64,000 nt of DNA from Mycobacteroides sp. LB1 (GCF_013449725.1 NZ_JACCFF010000001.1:744001-808000); one strand, 5' to 3'. Counted from the first letter of the stretch, positions 8,751-16,772 are shown. A program made the numbers and translations. Notes: generated by a model from the letters alone, not told the origin.

Positions 8751-9944
8751 CTACAGCCGTTCGATGATGGTGGCGTTGGCCAAACCCCCTGCCTCACACA
8801 TGGTTTGCAAGCCGTAGCGGCCGCCGGTCTGCTCCAGCACTGAAATCAGCGTGGCCATGAGCCGACCACCGCTGGCTCCGAGCGGATGCCCGATGGCAGT
8901 GGCCCCGCCGTTGATGTTGACCTTGGCCAGATCCGCGCCGGTCTCCGCCTGCCACGCCAGTACCACCGAGGCGAAGGCCTCGTTGACCTCGAAGGCGTCG
9001 ATATCGGCCAGTGACAGGCCTGCGCGGTCAAGGACTTTCGCGGTCGCAGGGATCACTCCGGTGAGCATGTACAGCGGATCGTCGCCCACTACCGCGACCG
9101 AATGCACCCGGGCTCGTGGCGTGAGGCCAAGGCGTTTTGCGGTCTCGCTGGAGGTGATGAGCACCGCCGAGGCCCCGTCGTTGATCGGCGAGGAGTTGCC
9201 CGCGGTCACCTTCCAGTCGATCTGCGGGAAGCGCTGCTCCCATAACTCGTTACGGAAGGCGGGCTTGAGCCCGGCCAGGACCTCGACGGTGGTCGATGGC
9301 CTGACGGATTCGTCGCTGGTCACCTCGACCAGCTCGCCGTTGATATTGGGAACCTTGAGCGACACCACATCGCGCGTGAATCTGCCCTCCGACCACGCCT
9401 GCGCCGCGCGACGGTGACTCTCGGCCGCAAAGGCATCCAGCTGCTCACGAGACAGCTTCCATTTCGCGGCGATCAGCTCGGCACTGATGCCCTGCGGGAC
9501 AAGCCCTTCCGGATATCGCTTGGCAACCTCGGAGCCGAAGAAATCCTTACCCAGGCTTTGACTGCCCATCGGCACCCGGCTCATCGACTCGATGCCGGAG
9601 GCAATCACCACGTCGTAGGCCCCGGCGATAACTCCCTGTGCAGCGAAGTGGATTGCCTGCTGACTGCTGCCGCACTGTCGGTCCACGGTCACCGCGGGAA
9701 CCGTCTCGGGCAATCCCGCGGCCAGGGCCGCCCACCGGGCGGTGTTTGAGCTCTGCTCCCCTACCTGCCCGACGGCGCCACTGATGACATCGTCGACGAG
9801 TGCCGGGTCGATCCCGGTGCGCTCGACGAGCGCGCGGATGGCATGCGCGTGCAGATCGACCGGGTGCACTCCGGACAGCGACCCACCCGGCTTTCCCTTA
9901 CCGACGGGAGTCCGCACCGCGTCGACGATCACTGCATCTCTCAT
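8751..9944 (-). CDS. Thiolase (acetyl-CoA C-acyltransferase)
   Basis: This 397-residue enzyme performs thiolytic cleavage of 3-ketoacyl-CoA or the reverse condensation. The acyl-accepting Cys91 lies in DRQCGSSQQ, the NEAFA motif sits near residue 320, the catalytic His is in GHPLGASGGR and the second Cys in the C-terminal CEAGG. Length and the ending NATIIERL match the FadA class. The start at 9944 is fixed by a perfect AGGAGG seven bases upstream. It faces the HxlR gene across a short region with a perfect palindrome, so it is probably the regulated target. The M. tuberculosis counterpart cannot be named with confidence. Confidence 0.93.
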   Translation of the reverse strand: MRDAVIVDAVRTPVGKGKPGGSLSGVHPVDLHAHAIRALVERTGIDPALVDDVISGAVGQVGEQSSNTARWAALAAGLPETVPAVTVDRQCGSSQQAIHFAAQGVIAGAYDVVIASGIESMSRVPMGSQSLGKDFFGSEVAKRYPEGLVPQGISAELIAAKWKLSREQLDAFAAESHRRAAQAWSEGRFTRDVVSLKVPNINGELVEVTSDESVRPSTTVEVLAGLKPAFRNELWEQRFPQIDWKVTAGNSSPINDGASAVLITSSETAKRLGLTPRARVHSVAVVGDDPLYMLTGVIPATAKVLDRAGLSLADIDAFEVNEAFASVVLAWQAETGADLAKVNINGGATAIGHPLGASGGRLMATLISVLEQTGGRYGLQTMCEAGGLANATIIERL

Positions 9945-9995
9945 GGGTCTGCCTCCTGGATTCATCGTTGAAGTCCTCTTCTGCCGGTATACGCC

Positions 9996-10022
9996 CAGTT
10001 AGTTGGAAATCACAACTAACTG
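9996..10022. promoter_or_regulatory. Perfect 10-bp inverted repeat, probable HxlR operator
   Basis: CAGTTAGTTG (9996-10005) and CAACTAACTG (10013-10022) are perfect complements separated by 7 nt. The site lies between the divergent thiolase (start 9944) and HxlR gene (start 10062). HxlR proteins bind such palindromes as dimers and often control the adjacent divergent enzyme gene. Confidence 0.65.
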
Positions 10023-10061
10023 TGACCAGGTGCATACCGTGCTAAGTTGGGTTTCAGGACT

Positions 10062-10487
10062 ATGAGAGATTGTTCGATAGCCAATGCCCTCGACGTAATC
10101 GGGGAACGCTGGACCCTGCTGGCCCTGCGCGAGATGATGCTGGGCAATCGGCGCTTCGACGAGATCGTCCGCAACACCGGCGCCAGCCGCGACATCCTGG
10201 CCACGCGGCTGCGCAAGCTCGTGGACGCAGGCGTGCTGGAGAAGCGTCAATACGAACAGCACCCTCCCCGCTACGAATACCTACTCACCGAATCCGGGCG
10301 CGCCCTCCGGCCGGTACTGTTCGCTCTCATGGAGTGGGGTGACAAATTCGCCACGGAGGGGCCCCCACCGAGCGTCTGGGAGCACCGGTGCGGCTCGGCC
10401 TTACATGTCCAACAGGTCTGCGAGAACTGCGGCGAGGCAGTGTCATTCGATGACCTCACGCCGCGACGACTGGGACGGGTGCGATGA
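10062..10487 (+). CDS. HxlR-family winged-helix regulator
   Basis: The 141-residue DNA-binding protein shows the family signature CSIANALDVIGERWTLLALRE at its N-terminus, followed by the recognition region ASRDILATRLRKL and the wing (RYEYLLTESGRAL). The C-terminus has a Cys cluster (HRCG and CENCG) that could bind a metal. The ATG at 10062 matches the family start; a TTG at 10047 would add five residues. HxlR proteins usually sense redox state or reactive electrophiles. It overlaps the next gene by four bases (ATGA), so the pair is co-transcribed, and it probably controls the divergent thiolase and itself. Confidence 0.88.
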   Translation: MRDCSIANALDVIGERWTLLALREMMLGNRRFDEIVRNTGASRDILATRLRKLVDAGVLEKRQYEQHPPRYEYLLTESGRALRPVLFALMEWGDKFATEGPPPSVWEHRCGSALHVQQVCENCGEAVSFDDLTPRRLGRVR

Positions 10488-10999
10488 GTGGCGAACCGTT
10501 GACGTATGAGCCTGCGGATGCAACGCGCCCGGGCGAGAGCACGTGGTCCGCTACGCCGCCCACGCTCCGACGATTCGAACAGACCGTCACCATCGGACAT
10601 GGCGAGGCCGCGTGGCAAGAGGCCTCACAAGCGGTGCTGAACTGGGGAGTCAAGCGGCGCAGTGGTTTCCGGGTAGACCCGGAGGCCGCCGTGAGTGAGG
10701 ACGCCGAGTTCCAGATCACCTTCGGATGGGGCCCGCTCGCCGTCCGCGAGCCGGTGCGCATCGTGGCCGTGGCCGATACCGACCACCGATGCGGGTTCGC
10801 GTACGGCACGCTACCCGGGCATCCGGTGTCGGGCGAAGAGGCATTTATCGTGCACAGGAACATCGAGGGCACTGTGTTTCTCACGCTGCGCTCATTGACC
10901 CAGCCCGCACCGTCCGGATTCTGGCGGCGGGTGTTCCCGGTACTCCTGTTGGCGCAGCGGGTTTTCCGCCGTCGTTATCTCCGGGCGCTATCGCCTTAA
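10484..10999 (+). CDS. DUF1990 family protein
   Basis: A 171-residue protein with the DUF1990 layout: an N-terminal LTYEPADATRPG, a GHGEAAWQEA stretch, then FGWGPLAVREPVRIV and FAYGTLPGHPVSGEEAF. The Arg-rich end (RRVFPVLLLAQRVFRRRYLRAL) may associate with membrane. No biochemical role has been assigned to the family. It is translationally coupled to the HxlR gene. Its stop overlaps the LysR gene, which converges from the other strand, by four bases. Confidence 0.85.
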   Translation: MSGEPLTYEPADATRPGESTWSATPPTLRRFEQTVTIGHGEAAWQEASQAVLNWGVKRRSGFRVDPEAAVSEDAEFQITFGWGPLAVREPVRIVAVADTDHRCGFAYGTLPGHPVSGEEAFIVHRNIEGTVFLTLRSLTQPAPSGFWRRVFPVLLLAQRVFRRRYLRALSP

Positions 11000-11910
11000 T
11001 CGACAGACGCCGCGAGATCGACCAAGGCCCGCGCCGGTCCCGCCGGCGGGACTCCCGGTTTCCATACCGCGCGGAATTGACGGGTGAACACTGTGCCGTC
11101 GGCAAGCGTCACTTCATGGAGAGTTCCCGCCGACAGCTCGGGTGCCGCGATGAGTCGGCTGATCACCGCGGGTGCCAATCCCGTTGCCGCAGCGGCCTTG
11201 ATCGCGGCAGCGGAGCCGAGCTCAGCTGCCGGGGTCGCAGGCTGACACACCTCGCTCAACGCCTCCCACACGGTGTCGCGGGTTCCGGAGCCGGGCTCTC
11301 GCATGAGCAACGGAGTTGTCGCAAGTTCGCGCAGCGTCACGGGTTTGCGTCGCCGAGCCCATGTGTGCGCCGGCCCCACCACAATGACCAGCTCGTCGGC
11401 GCCCAGCACTTCCCCATCCAAACCGGCGGGCGCATGTGGCCCCTCGATGAATCCGAGGGTCGCATTTCCACCCCGCACCAGCTCACATACCTGCTGTGTG
11501 TTGCCGACTTCGAGCGATACCGCAACATCCGCATGCCGCGAACGAAGAGCCGTGAGCCACAGCGGTATCCGATGATCGGCGATGGTGCGCGAGGCGGCAA
11601 CGACCAGACGCGGCGCTTGGCCGGAATGCAGGGCAGCCACACCAGTGACGAATTCTCGGGCCGCCGCAAGGACCGGAGTGGCATGGCCGACTACCGCAAG
11701 TCCAGCATCCGTCAGCCGCGACCCGGTGGGGCCGCGCTCCAGCAGTACCAGCCGAAGGCGACGTTCCAGCGCTCGGATTCGCATGCTCGCAGCGGGTTGT
11801 GAAATGCCATGCTGCCGTGCCGCCGCACCAAGGCTGCCCGTCTCGGAGACGGACACCAACAGGTCCAGCACACCGATGTCGGGGGTGCCAGGAGGAAGAG
11901 GCATAAGCAC
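10996..11910 (-). CDS. LysR-family transcriptional regulator
   Basis: The 304-residue protein has an N-terminal winged helix-turn-helix: LVSVSETGSLGAAARQHGISQPAASMRIRALERRLRLVLLERGPTG spans residues 18 to 64 in the usual LTTR form. A periplasmic-binding-protein-like effector domain follows from about residue 95 (RLVVAASRTIADHRIPLWL). LysR proteins typically act on a divergent neighbour, but here the upstream neighbour (LCP gene) is on the same strand, so the target is not evident. The effector is unknown. Start could be Met1 or Met3. Confidence 0.9.
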   Translation of the reverse strand: MLMPLPPGTPDIGVLDLLVSVSETGSLGAAARQHGISQPAASMRIRALERRLRLVLLERGPTGSRLTDAGLAVVGHATPVLAAAREFVTGVAALHSGQAPRLVVAASRTIADHRIPLWLTALRSRHADVAVSLEVGNTQQVCELVRGGNATLGFIEGPHAPAGLDGEVLGADELVIVVGPAHTWARRRKPVTLRELATTPLLMREPGSGTRDTVWEALSEVCQPATPAAELGSAAAIKAAAATGLAPAVISRLIAAPELSAGTLHEVTLADGTVFTRQFRAVWKPGVPPAGPARALVDLAASVD

Positions 11911-11978
11911 AGTTTATGGGGTCTTGCCGAGGACGTGCGTGCATTGCGAGTCTGCTTCCGCGCGGGCGGCTGATCAGT

Positions 11979-13559
11979 TCACTTGACGCAGGCGACGCCG
12001 TCCGCACCCATCTGGCTCAAGTCGGTGGGCACGGGCGCCTGAACACCGGTTCCCGTCGCGGCAACCGCGGTCATGACGTCGGCGGAATCGGCATCCGCTG
12101 ACGAATCACCCTTCTTACCCGCGCTGTGATGTGCGATGTAGTCGTCCACAGGGAATTGCGATCCCACGGTCAACTGAACGGTTCCAGGTGCGACCGCACC
12201 GGATTCCGTCATGGGCAGGTGCAGTTGATCGGCAAGCACCTGCGCGCCCTCTTGGGCATCCGAGCCGTACACAATCGAGCTCTCGGTCGACATGACCTCT
12301 GCCGTCGACGCACGACCGCGCGTGAATCCCCTGGCGGTAAAGGCATCTTCGAGTGCCGCACCCAGCCCGTCTCGCTCGGTCGCGTTGACCACATTGAGCA
12401 CCGCAGGAGCCGAAAGAGGAGCCGCCGGGGACGCTGCAGCCACAGTGGGCGGGGCGGGGGCGATACCGGCGGAGAAACGGTCGTGGACGATCCGCCGGAT
12501 CGTTGGGAGGTCGACGATGTTGACGTCCGAGCCGTTGGAATCCTGGCCGAAGTCAGAAATGGGCAGCGTATAGAACGACGTCGGTCGTTTGGTCAATTGC
12601 GAGGCACGCGCGGCGAAGTCGACAATGTTGAGCCCGGAGTCGATCGCGACGTTCTCGTGCGCAACATTCAGAATGTTGCGTATCGCCGCGGGGTTCGACA
12701 TCACCCCGCCCTTGCGAACCGCAGTCAACAACGACACGAGGAAGGCCTGCTGACGACGGGTGCGGTCCATATCCGTGAACGACCCGTCGTTTTCGTCACG
12801 CCGTTGCCTGACGAATGCCATCGCCTGGGATGCGTCGATCTGCTGGACGCCTTCGCGGAAGTTGGCGCCGGAGAACTCATCGACCGTATCGTGGTTCAGG
12901 CACACCGAAATAGGCTGCACCGCCTTGGCGATCTGGAAGAACGCGGCGAGGGTCACTTCCACGAAGTGGTCGATCGTCACACCCAAAAAGTCGCGCACCG
13001 TATCGATCTGGGCCTTGCGCCCTGCCTCACGGGCGGCCTGCTCACGCGCGGTCAGATCGTTGGCGCCCGCCGCGTCGGAGCTGCCGTTCGCCTGCGCATC
13101 CAACGCCTGCTGGTAGGCAAATCCGTAGGCCTGCTTCACCTTGCCCTTGCATACCGACCCGGGGCAACCCGCCAGGTCCACATAATCGTCACGCGGGATC
13201 GACACCGCAGTGATGGGACCGTCGTTGCCCGGGATATGCACCACAATCAACACATTCGCGTTGTACCCGCCCGACGTCTCGTCACCGGCGTGCAGCGCGT
13301 CATACATCTCCTGCGGCAGCGGCTTCCCGTTTTGGTCGAGCCGGCTGTCCAGCCCCATCAGCAGGATGTTCTGGTCCTGGCCGACGGGAGTAAGCACTCC
13401 GGGCAGCACATGCGACGTGATGATCTGCCCCACCGTTGTGTTGTACCCGGCCCAGCCAAAGCCCGTGATGGCCATGACAAATGCCGCAGCGATACCGACG
13501 ACCAGACGCCCCTTTTCCAGCACCCAGCGCTGCGCCTGACCAGACTGTAGTTCGCCCAT
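11979..13559 (-). CDS. LytR-CpsA-Psr (LCP) family cell-wall ligase
   Basis: This 526-residue membrane-anchored protein has one N-terminal transmembrane helix (VVGIAAAFVMAITGFGWAGY, about residues 20-40). An extracytoplasmic LCP domain follows (NILLMGLDSR, VSIPRDDYVDL, FRQ-type arginine segment AFVRQRRDE, DRTRRQQAFL). A C-terminal LytR_C domain starts near residue 375 (VLNVVNATERDGLGAALEDAFTARGF). Mycobacterial LCP proteins attach arabinogalactan to peptidoglycan through lipid-pyrophosphate chemistry. The Arg and Asp residues that bind the pyrophosphate are present. The ATG at 13559 is chosen because the 25 upstream codons add an implausible soluble leader. The gene appears monocistronic. Confidence 0.9.
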   Translation of the reverse strand: MGELQSGQAQRWVLEKGRLVVGIAAAFVMAITGFGWAGYNTTVGQIITSHVLPGVLTPVGQDQNILLMGLDSRLDQNGKPLPQEMYDALHAGDETSGGYNANVLIVVHIPGNDGPITAVSIPRDDYVDLAGCPGSVCKGKVKQAYGFAYQQALDAQANGSSDAAGANDLTAREQAAREAGRKAQIDTVRDFLGVTIDHFVEVTLAAFFQIAKAVQPISVCLNHDTVDEFSGANFREGVQQIDASQAMAFVRQRRDENDGSFTDMDRTRRQQAFLVSLLTAVRKGGVMSNPAAIRNILNVAHENVAIDSGLNIVDFAARASQLTKRPTSFYTLPISDFGQDSNGSDVNIVDLPTIRRIVHDRFSAGIAPAPPTVAAASPAAPLSAPAVLNVVNATERDGLGAALEDAFTARGFTRGRASTAEVMSTESSIVYGSDAQEGAQVLADQLHLPMTESGAVAPGTVQLTVGSQFPVDDYIAHHSAGKKGDSSADADSADVMTAVAATGTGVQAPVPTDLSQMGADGVACVK

Positions 13560-13592
13560 AACAATTGACCATTGTTCTGGACGACTCGTCCA
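13560..13592. promoter_or_regulatory. Two small palindromes upstream of the LCP gene
   Basis: AACAAT-TGACC-ATTGTT occupies 13560-13576, immediately in front of the LCP start codon. TGGACGA-C-TCGTCCA lies at 13578-13592. Both are perfect but short. They could be operators or leader structure; no regulator is indicated. The rest of the gap to 13679 shows nothing clear. Confidence 0.3.
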
Positions 13593-13679
13593 AAACCCGG
13601 CAAGCACGCATCGGATTCCGCGGCGAGTCCCCACTCGCGCCTAGCTGTGAGGTACTTGTGAATCCATCACGGCCACCCG

Positions 13680-14099
13680 CTAATCCGCGCGGATAAGCCC
13701 CAGGATCGGGATAACCCGGGTGGTCTTGCGCTCGTACTCGGCGAAGTTCTCGTAGCGCTCCGCCTGACGGGCGTAGACCCGGTCGCGTTCCGCACCCACC
13801 ACATCGCGCACGGTCACCGGGTAGTGGCTGCCGCCAGCCTCCACCGACACCTTCCCGGGATGGGCGAGAGCGTTGTAGTACCAGCCAGAGCTGTGGTCGC
13901 CGCCGTTGTTGGAGGCGAAGACGTAGAACTCGCCACCGTCCTCCCCCGGTTGATAGGCCATGGGATTTTGCCTCGACTCGCCGGACTTGGCCCCCACGGT
14001 GTGCAGGATGAGCATGTCGAATTGAGCAAAGAAGCCTTCTGCGCCACCGGTATCGCGGATCTGGTCGATCACATTGGCGTGAAAGTCGGTTTCGGTCAT
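13680..14099 (-). CDS. Deazaflavin (F420)-dependent nitroreductase family protein
   Basis: The 139-residue protein matches the Ddn/DUF385 split-barrel family. It contains LILHTVGAKSGESRQNPMAYQ, then a FYVFASNNGGDHSSGWYYNALAHPGKVSVE block, and ends with IPILGLIRAD. Members use F420H2 to reduce quinones or nitroimidazoles; in M. tuberculosis Ddn activates pretomanid. Cofactor use here is inferred from the family. It sits directly downstream of the TetR gene on the same strand, with an inverted repeat in the 28-nt gap, and is likely regulated by it. Confidence 0.87.
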   Translation of the reverse strand: MTETDFHANVIDQIRDTGGAEGFFAQFDMLILHTVGAKSGESRQNPMAYQPGEDGGEFYVFASNNGGDHSSGWYYNALAHPGKVSVEAGGSHYPVTVRDVVGAERDRVYARQAERYENFAEYERKTTRVIPILGLIRAD

Positions 14100-14108
14100 G
14101 ACAGATTA

Positions 14109-14129
14109 AATGTCAATTCAACTGACATT
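14109..14129. promoter_or_regulatory. 7-bp inverted repeat between tetR and the F420 reductase gene
   Basis: AATGTCA (14109-14115) and TGACATT (14123-14129) are perfect complements with a 7-nt spacer. The repeat overlaps the tetR stop codon and lies 10 nt upstream of the reductase start, so it could be an internal operator or promoter element. Confidence 0.4.
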
Positions 14130-14754
14130 ATTTCCGGCGAGCCAAGAAATCTTCGACGAGCCAGTCGAGGAACTCGTCGCCCACCGCCTCCCCCGTCACG
14201 ATCACGCGGTAGTACAGCGGCGCCACTAGCTGTTCGGCTAGACGAGCGATATCCACGTCGGCGGGCAGCTCTCCTCGCGCCACCGCACGGGCGAACGGAA
14301 TCTGGTCCCGCGCCTGCTGTTCACGCAGATAACGAGCCCGGAAAGCATCCGCAAGCTGTGGGTCATGCTGCGACTGGCCAATGAGGGCCCGGAACACCGC
14401 ACCCGCATCATCGGCCATGAGGAACAGCGCGGTGACACCCAGGTGGTGCCGCAGATCGGCTTCAAGGCTGCCGAGATCGGGCGGGTCGAGCTGGAGCGCA
14501 GCGTCTTCGAGGAAGACGTCCATCAGCACGTCAGCCTTCGAACCCCACCATCGGTAGACGGTCTGCTTGGCGACACCCGCCGCCTTGGCGATGCCTTCCA
14601 TGGTGACCCCGGCATAGCCCTTGGCGACCAGTAGATCGTCGGCAGCGTGAATGACGGCCTCGCGAGCGGTGTCACTGCGGCCATGCCGGTTTCCGAAATG
14701 ACGGCGCGCGTCGTCGGCCTCGCGGGGCTTCGCCGTCTCGTTCACAACGTTCAT
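14128..14754 (-). CDS. TetR-family regulator
   Basis: A 208-residue repressor. The N-terminal helix-turn-helix is at residues 28-73 (AREAVIHAADDLLVAKGYAGVTMEGIAKAAGVAKQTVYRWWGSK). The C-terminal ligand domain is of the TetR_C_16/AcrR type, with FLMADDAGAVFRALIGQSQ. It is divergent from an O-methyltransferase across a 49-nt gap with an imperfect palindrome. The F420-family reductase lies downstream, so it probably controls both flanking genes. The ligand is unknown. Homologs often respond to lipophilic drugs or fatty acids, but that is not visible here. Confidence 0.9.
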   Translation of the reverse strand: MNVVNETAKPREADDARRHFGNRHGRSDTAREAVIHAADDLLVAKGYAGVTMEGIAKAAGVAKQTVYRWWGSKADVLMDVFLEDAALQLDPPDLGSLEADLRHHLGVTALFLMADDAGAVFRALIGQSQHDPQLADAFRARYLREQQARDQIPFARAVARGELPADVDIARLAEQLVAPLYYRVIVTGEAVGDEFLDWLVEDFLARRK

Positions 14755-14771
14755 CGAATCACCACCCTAGA

Positions 14772-14798
14772 CTAGACGAGACGTTGCGTCTATTCTAG
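14772..14798. promoter_or_regulatory. Imperfect 12-bp inverted repeat, likely TetR operator
   Basis: CTAGACGAGACG (14772-14783) and CGTCTATTCTAG (14787-14798) pair at 10 of 12 positions around a 3-nt centre. The element fills the short region between the divergent TetR (14754) and O-methyltransferase (14804) starts, the usual place for an autoregulatory operator. Confidence 0.5.
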
Positions 14799-14803
14799 AT
14801 ATC

Positions 14804-15445
14804 ATGACAACAACACTCCATGAATCCGAATTCGCCGCGATCGTCGACCGACTCTTCGAGAACGCCTCGCACGACGCGCCGCCCGTCGACCGGGACACCT
14901 TCCACAAGAAATCCGTCGAGGAACGCGTCGAGCTGTTCCAGAACACCTACGTTCCCGTCGCCCCCGATGGCGGTCGGCTCCTCTACAGCCTGGTCCGCGC
15001 CGTCAAACCGAAGACGATCGTGGAGTACGGGTTGTCGTTCGGGATCTCCACCCTGCATTCAGCCGCAGCCGTTCGCGACAACGGTTTTGGCCGCATCATC
15101 ACCACCGAGATGAGCACCGCGAAGATCGCCGCCTCGCGCGCGACATTCGCCGAGGCCGGAGTGTCCGACCTGATCACCATCCTGGAGGGCGATGCCCGCG
15201 AGACGCTGAAGACGATTGAGGGTCCGATCGAATTCCTTCTGCTGGACGGCTGGCCCGATCTCGACCTGCCGATCCTCAAGATTCTCGAGGACAAGCTGGC
15301 GCCGGGCGCGCTCGTCATTGCGGATAACGTCGGATTCGAAAGCAGCAAGCCGTATTTGGAGTACGTCCGTACGCCAGAGAACGGCTACGTGAGCGTGTCG
15401 TCTCCTATCGGGGAATGCATGGAGCTCAGCACTCGTTGCGGCTAG
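14804..15445 (+). CDS. O-methyltransferase (family 3, SAM-dependent)
   Basis: The 213-residue protein has a class I Rossmann methyltransferase fold. Motif I is TIVEYGLSFGISTLHSA (about residues 69-85), the acidic end of strand 2 is IITTEMS, and LLLDGWPDLDLPILKIL supplies the metal/catalytic aspartate region typical of catechol-type O-methyltransferases. The SAM-binding loop reads EYGLSFG rather than the more common E-x-G-x-G-x-S, a modest variation. The substrate cannot be inferred. Divergence from tetR suggests induction by the regulator's ligand. Confidence 0.85.
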   Translation: MTTTLHESEFAAIVDRLFENASHDAPPVDRDTFHKKSVEERVELFQNTYVPVAPDGGRLLYSLVRAVKPKTIVEYGLSFGISTLHSAAAVRDNGFGRIITTEMSTAKIAASRATFAEAGVSDLITILEGDARETLKTIEGPIEFLLLDGWPDLDLPILKILEDKLAPGALVIADNVGFESSKPYLEYVRTPENGYVSVSSPIGECMELSTRCG

Positions 15446-15548
15446 TGAACCGTATGTCCCGAACGTGAAACATAAGCGCTGGCGGCGGTCGTCTCGCCAA
15501 AGCCTCCCGCCGCCAGCGCCTTCAGAACCACTCCACGAAAGGTGTGGC

Positions 15549-15905
15549 ATGTCCAAATCTACCTTCGGCCTGTCGGCGGCCGCATGTACTTCGCTCGCGT
15601 TGCTGTGGGCCGCGCCCGCTGCCGCGGGCCCCAAATCGCCTCAAACGCCCAGCGAACTCGGTGCCGAGCTCCAATCGCAGGGCTATAAGGTTCAGTACGA
15701 GCGAATCGGCAACTGCGCCTTGGACAGCGGATCGGTTGTCGGCACCCGGATAGGGCCGGCCGTGTGGGCAGATACGACCACACAAACCAAGGCCGGTGGC
15801 GGTGTGGGTGACGGTGCCGGCACCCGCGGAGGCGTCACCTGGTCACATGACATCGACCATCAGATCGCCTACATCACGGTGGCGTGCAAGCGCACGGCGA
15901 AGTAA
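15549..15905 (+). CDS. Small secreted protein of unknown function (full-length copy)
   Basis: This 118-residue protein has a signal peptide (SKSTFGLSAAACTSLALLWAAPAAAG, cleavage after AAA near residue 25). Its mature part has the pattern LGAELQSQGYKVQYERIGNCALDSGSVV and ends YITVACKR, with two cysteines that could form a disulfide. This resembles a family of small exported mycobacterial proteins with no assigned function. The ATG at 15549 follows a GAAAGG-type site. A second, truncated copy lies 0.9 kb downstream. Relative to it this copy has a 26-residue Gly/Thr-rich insertion flanked by an 8-nt direct repeat (GGCACCCG at 15741 and 15819). Confidence 0.75.
   Translation: MSKSTFGLSAAACTSLALLWAAPAAAGPKSPQTPSELGAELQSQGYKVQYERIGNCALDSGSVVGTRIGPAVWADTTTQTKAGGGVGDGAGTRGGVTWSHDIDHQIAYITVACKRTAK
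15558..15892 (+). repeat. Segmental duplication, copy A
   Basis: This segment matches 16464-16720 almost base for base, apart from scattered substitutions and 78 extra bases between two GGCACCCG repeats (15741-15748 and 15819-15826). Homology starts abruptly at TCTACCTTCGGCC and fades after GTGCAA, so only the gene body minus its start codon was copied. Confidence 0.9.
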
Positions 15906-15979
15906 AGGGCAAGCTACTTCATGTCCCAGGCTCCCAAGGCTCAAGACTGTGAATCGAATACAGCTTCTATGCTGGCAGC

Positions 15980-16405
15980 GTGCGCGCGAGCGAGGCCATA
16001 CCCACGATTAAGGTCAGCGCTGTCGTGCTGCGAGATGACCGCGGAGCGGTTCTGACCGTCCGGAAACGTGGCAGCACACGGTTCATGTTGCCCGGCGGGA
16101 AGCCCGACATGGGCGAAAGCGCCGAAGAGACCGCCGTGCGTGAAGTCCGTGAAGAGCTCTCGATAAATCTGGAGCCGACCGCACTGCGCCTAATCGGAGT
16201 CTTTAGAGCCGAAGCCGCGAACGAACCCGGATTCGACGTTGAGTCAACGGTATTCGAGCATCCGCCGGTGCCGGTCAGTCAGCCTGCGGCCGAGATCGTA
16301 GAGCTGCGCTGGCAGTTACTCGAAGAGCCATACCCTGCAGATCTCGCGCCCCTACTCGCCGAGCACGTGCTTCCCGTCCTGGCCCAGCGCCAACCACGGG
16401 TATGA
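15980..16405 (+). CDS. NUDIX hydrolase
   Basis: The 141-residue protein has a Nudix box beginning GGKPDMGESAEETAVREV and continuing REELSI (about residues 39-62). It fits Gx5Ex7REUxEExGU except that Ser replaces the final Gly. Nudix enzymes hydrolyse nucleoside diphosphates linked to another moiety; the substrate is not predictable. The GTG at 15980 is the only suitable start. It lies between the two copies of a duplicated secreted-protein gene and ends just before a perfect 15-bp hairpin that should terminate it. Confidence 0.87.
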   Translation: MRASEAIPTIKVSAVVLRDDRGAVLTVRKRGSTRFMLPGGKPDMGESAEETAVREVREELSINLEPTALRLIGVFRAEAANEPGFDVESTVFEHPPVPVSQPAAEIVELRWQLLEEPYPADLAPLLAEHVLPVLAQRQPRV

Positions 16406-16429
16406 GGGCGCCAAGGAAACCCCTGAACC

Positions 16430-16462
16430 AAGAAGCCCCCCGAGCATCTCGGGGGGCTTCTT
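16430..16462 (+). terminator. Perfect 15-bp hairpin terminator after the NUDIX gene
   Basis: AAGAAGCCCCCCGAG (16430-16444) and CTCGGGGGGCTTCTT (16448-16462) are perfect complements around CAT, and the second arm ends in a T-rich run. The core, CCCCCCGAG-CAT-CTCGGGGGG, is identical to the core of the tmRNA terminator at 18197-18229. Duplicated sequence begins at base 16464, right after the hairpin. Confidence 0.85.
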
Positions 16463-16463
16463 C

Positions 16464-16720
16464 TCTACCTTCGGCCTGTCGGCGGCCGCATGTACTTCGC
16501 TCGCGTTGCTGTGGGCAGCGCCCGCTGCCGCGGGCCCCAAATCGCCTCAGGCGCCTCGCGAACTCGGTGCCGAGCTCCAATCGCAGGGTTACAAAGTTCA
16601 GTACGAGCGAATCGGCAACTGCGCCTTGGACAGCGGATCGGTTGTCGGCACCCGCGGAGGTGTCACCTGGTCACATGACATCGACCATCAGATCGCCTAC
16701 ATCACAGTGCCGTGCAAACG
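16464..16720 (+). pseudogene. Truncated second copy of the secreted-protein gene (duplication copy B)
   Basis: The segment repeats 15558-15892 but lacks the start codon, the ribosome-binding site and 78 bases exactly between two GGCACCCG repeats, a clean in-frame slippage deletion. The frame stays open and runs on into the next gene. A TTG at 16506 could start translation, but within the signal peptide. The NUDIX terminator stands immediately upstream, so the copy has no evident promoter. I read it as a remnant; expression as a fusion with the downstream protein is a less likely alternative. Confidence 0.75.
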
Positions 16721-16737
16721 GGAGGCCAGCCGCAGCG

Positions 16738-16765
16738 TTGCCAGAGCATCCTCTGCCGGTACTAT
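16738..16765 (+). promoter_or_regulatory. Candidate promoter giving a leaderless mRNA
   Basis: TTGCCA (16738-16743) and TACTAT (16760-16765) are spaced by 16 nt. The predicted transcript start falls at about 16772, within a base or so of the ATG at 16773. Leaderless mRNAs are common in mycobacteria, and no ribosome-binding site precedes this gene. Confidence 0.45.
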
Positions 16766-16772
16766 CGTCAAC

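Noticed and set aside
12126..13550. 474-codon plus-strand frame opposite the LCP gene
   Set aside because: It is a mirror of a well-supported gene in GC-rich DNA, with Arg/His-rich composition and no domain.
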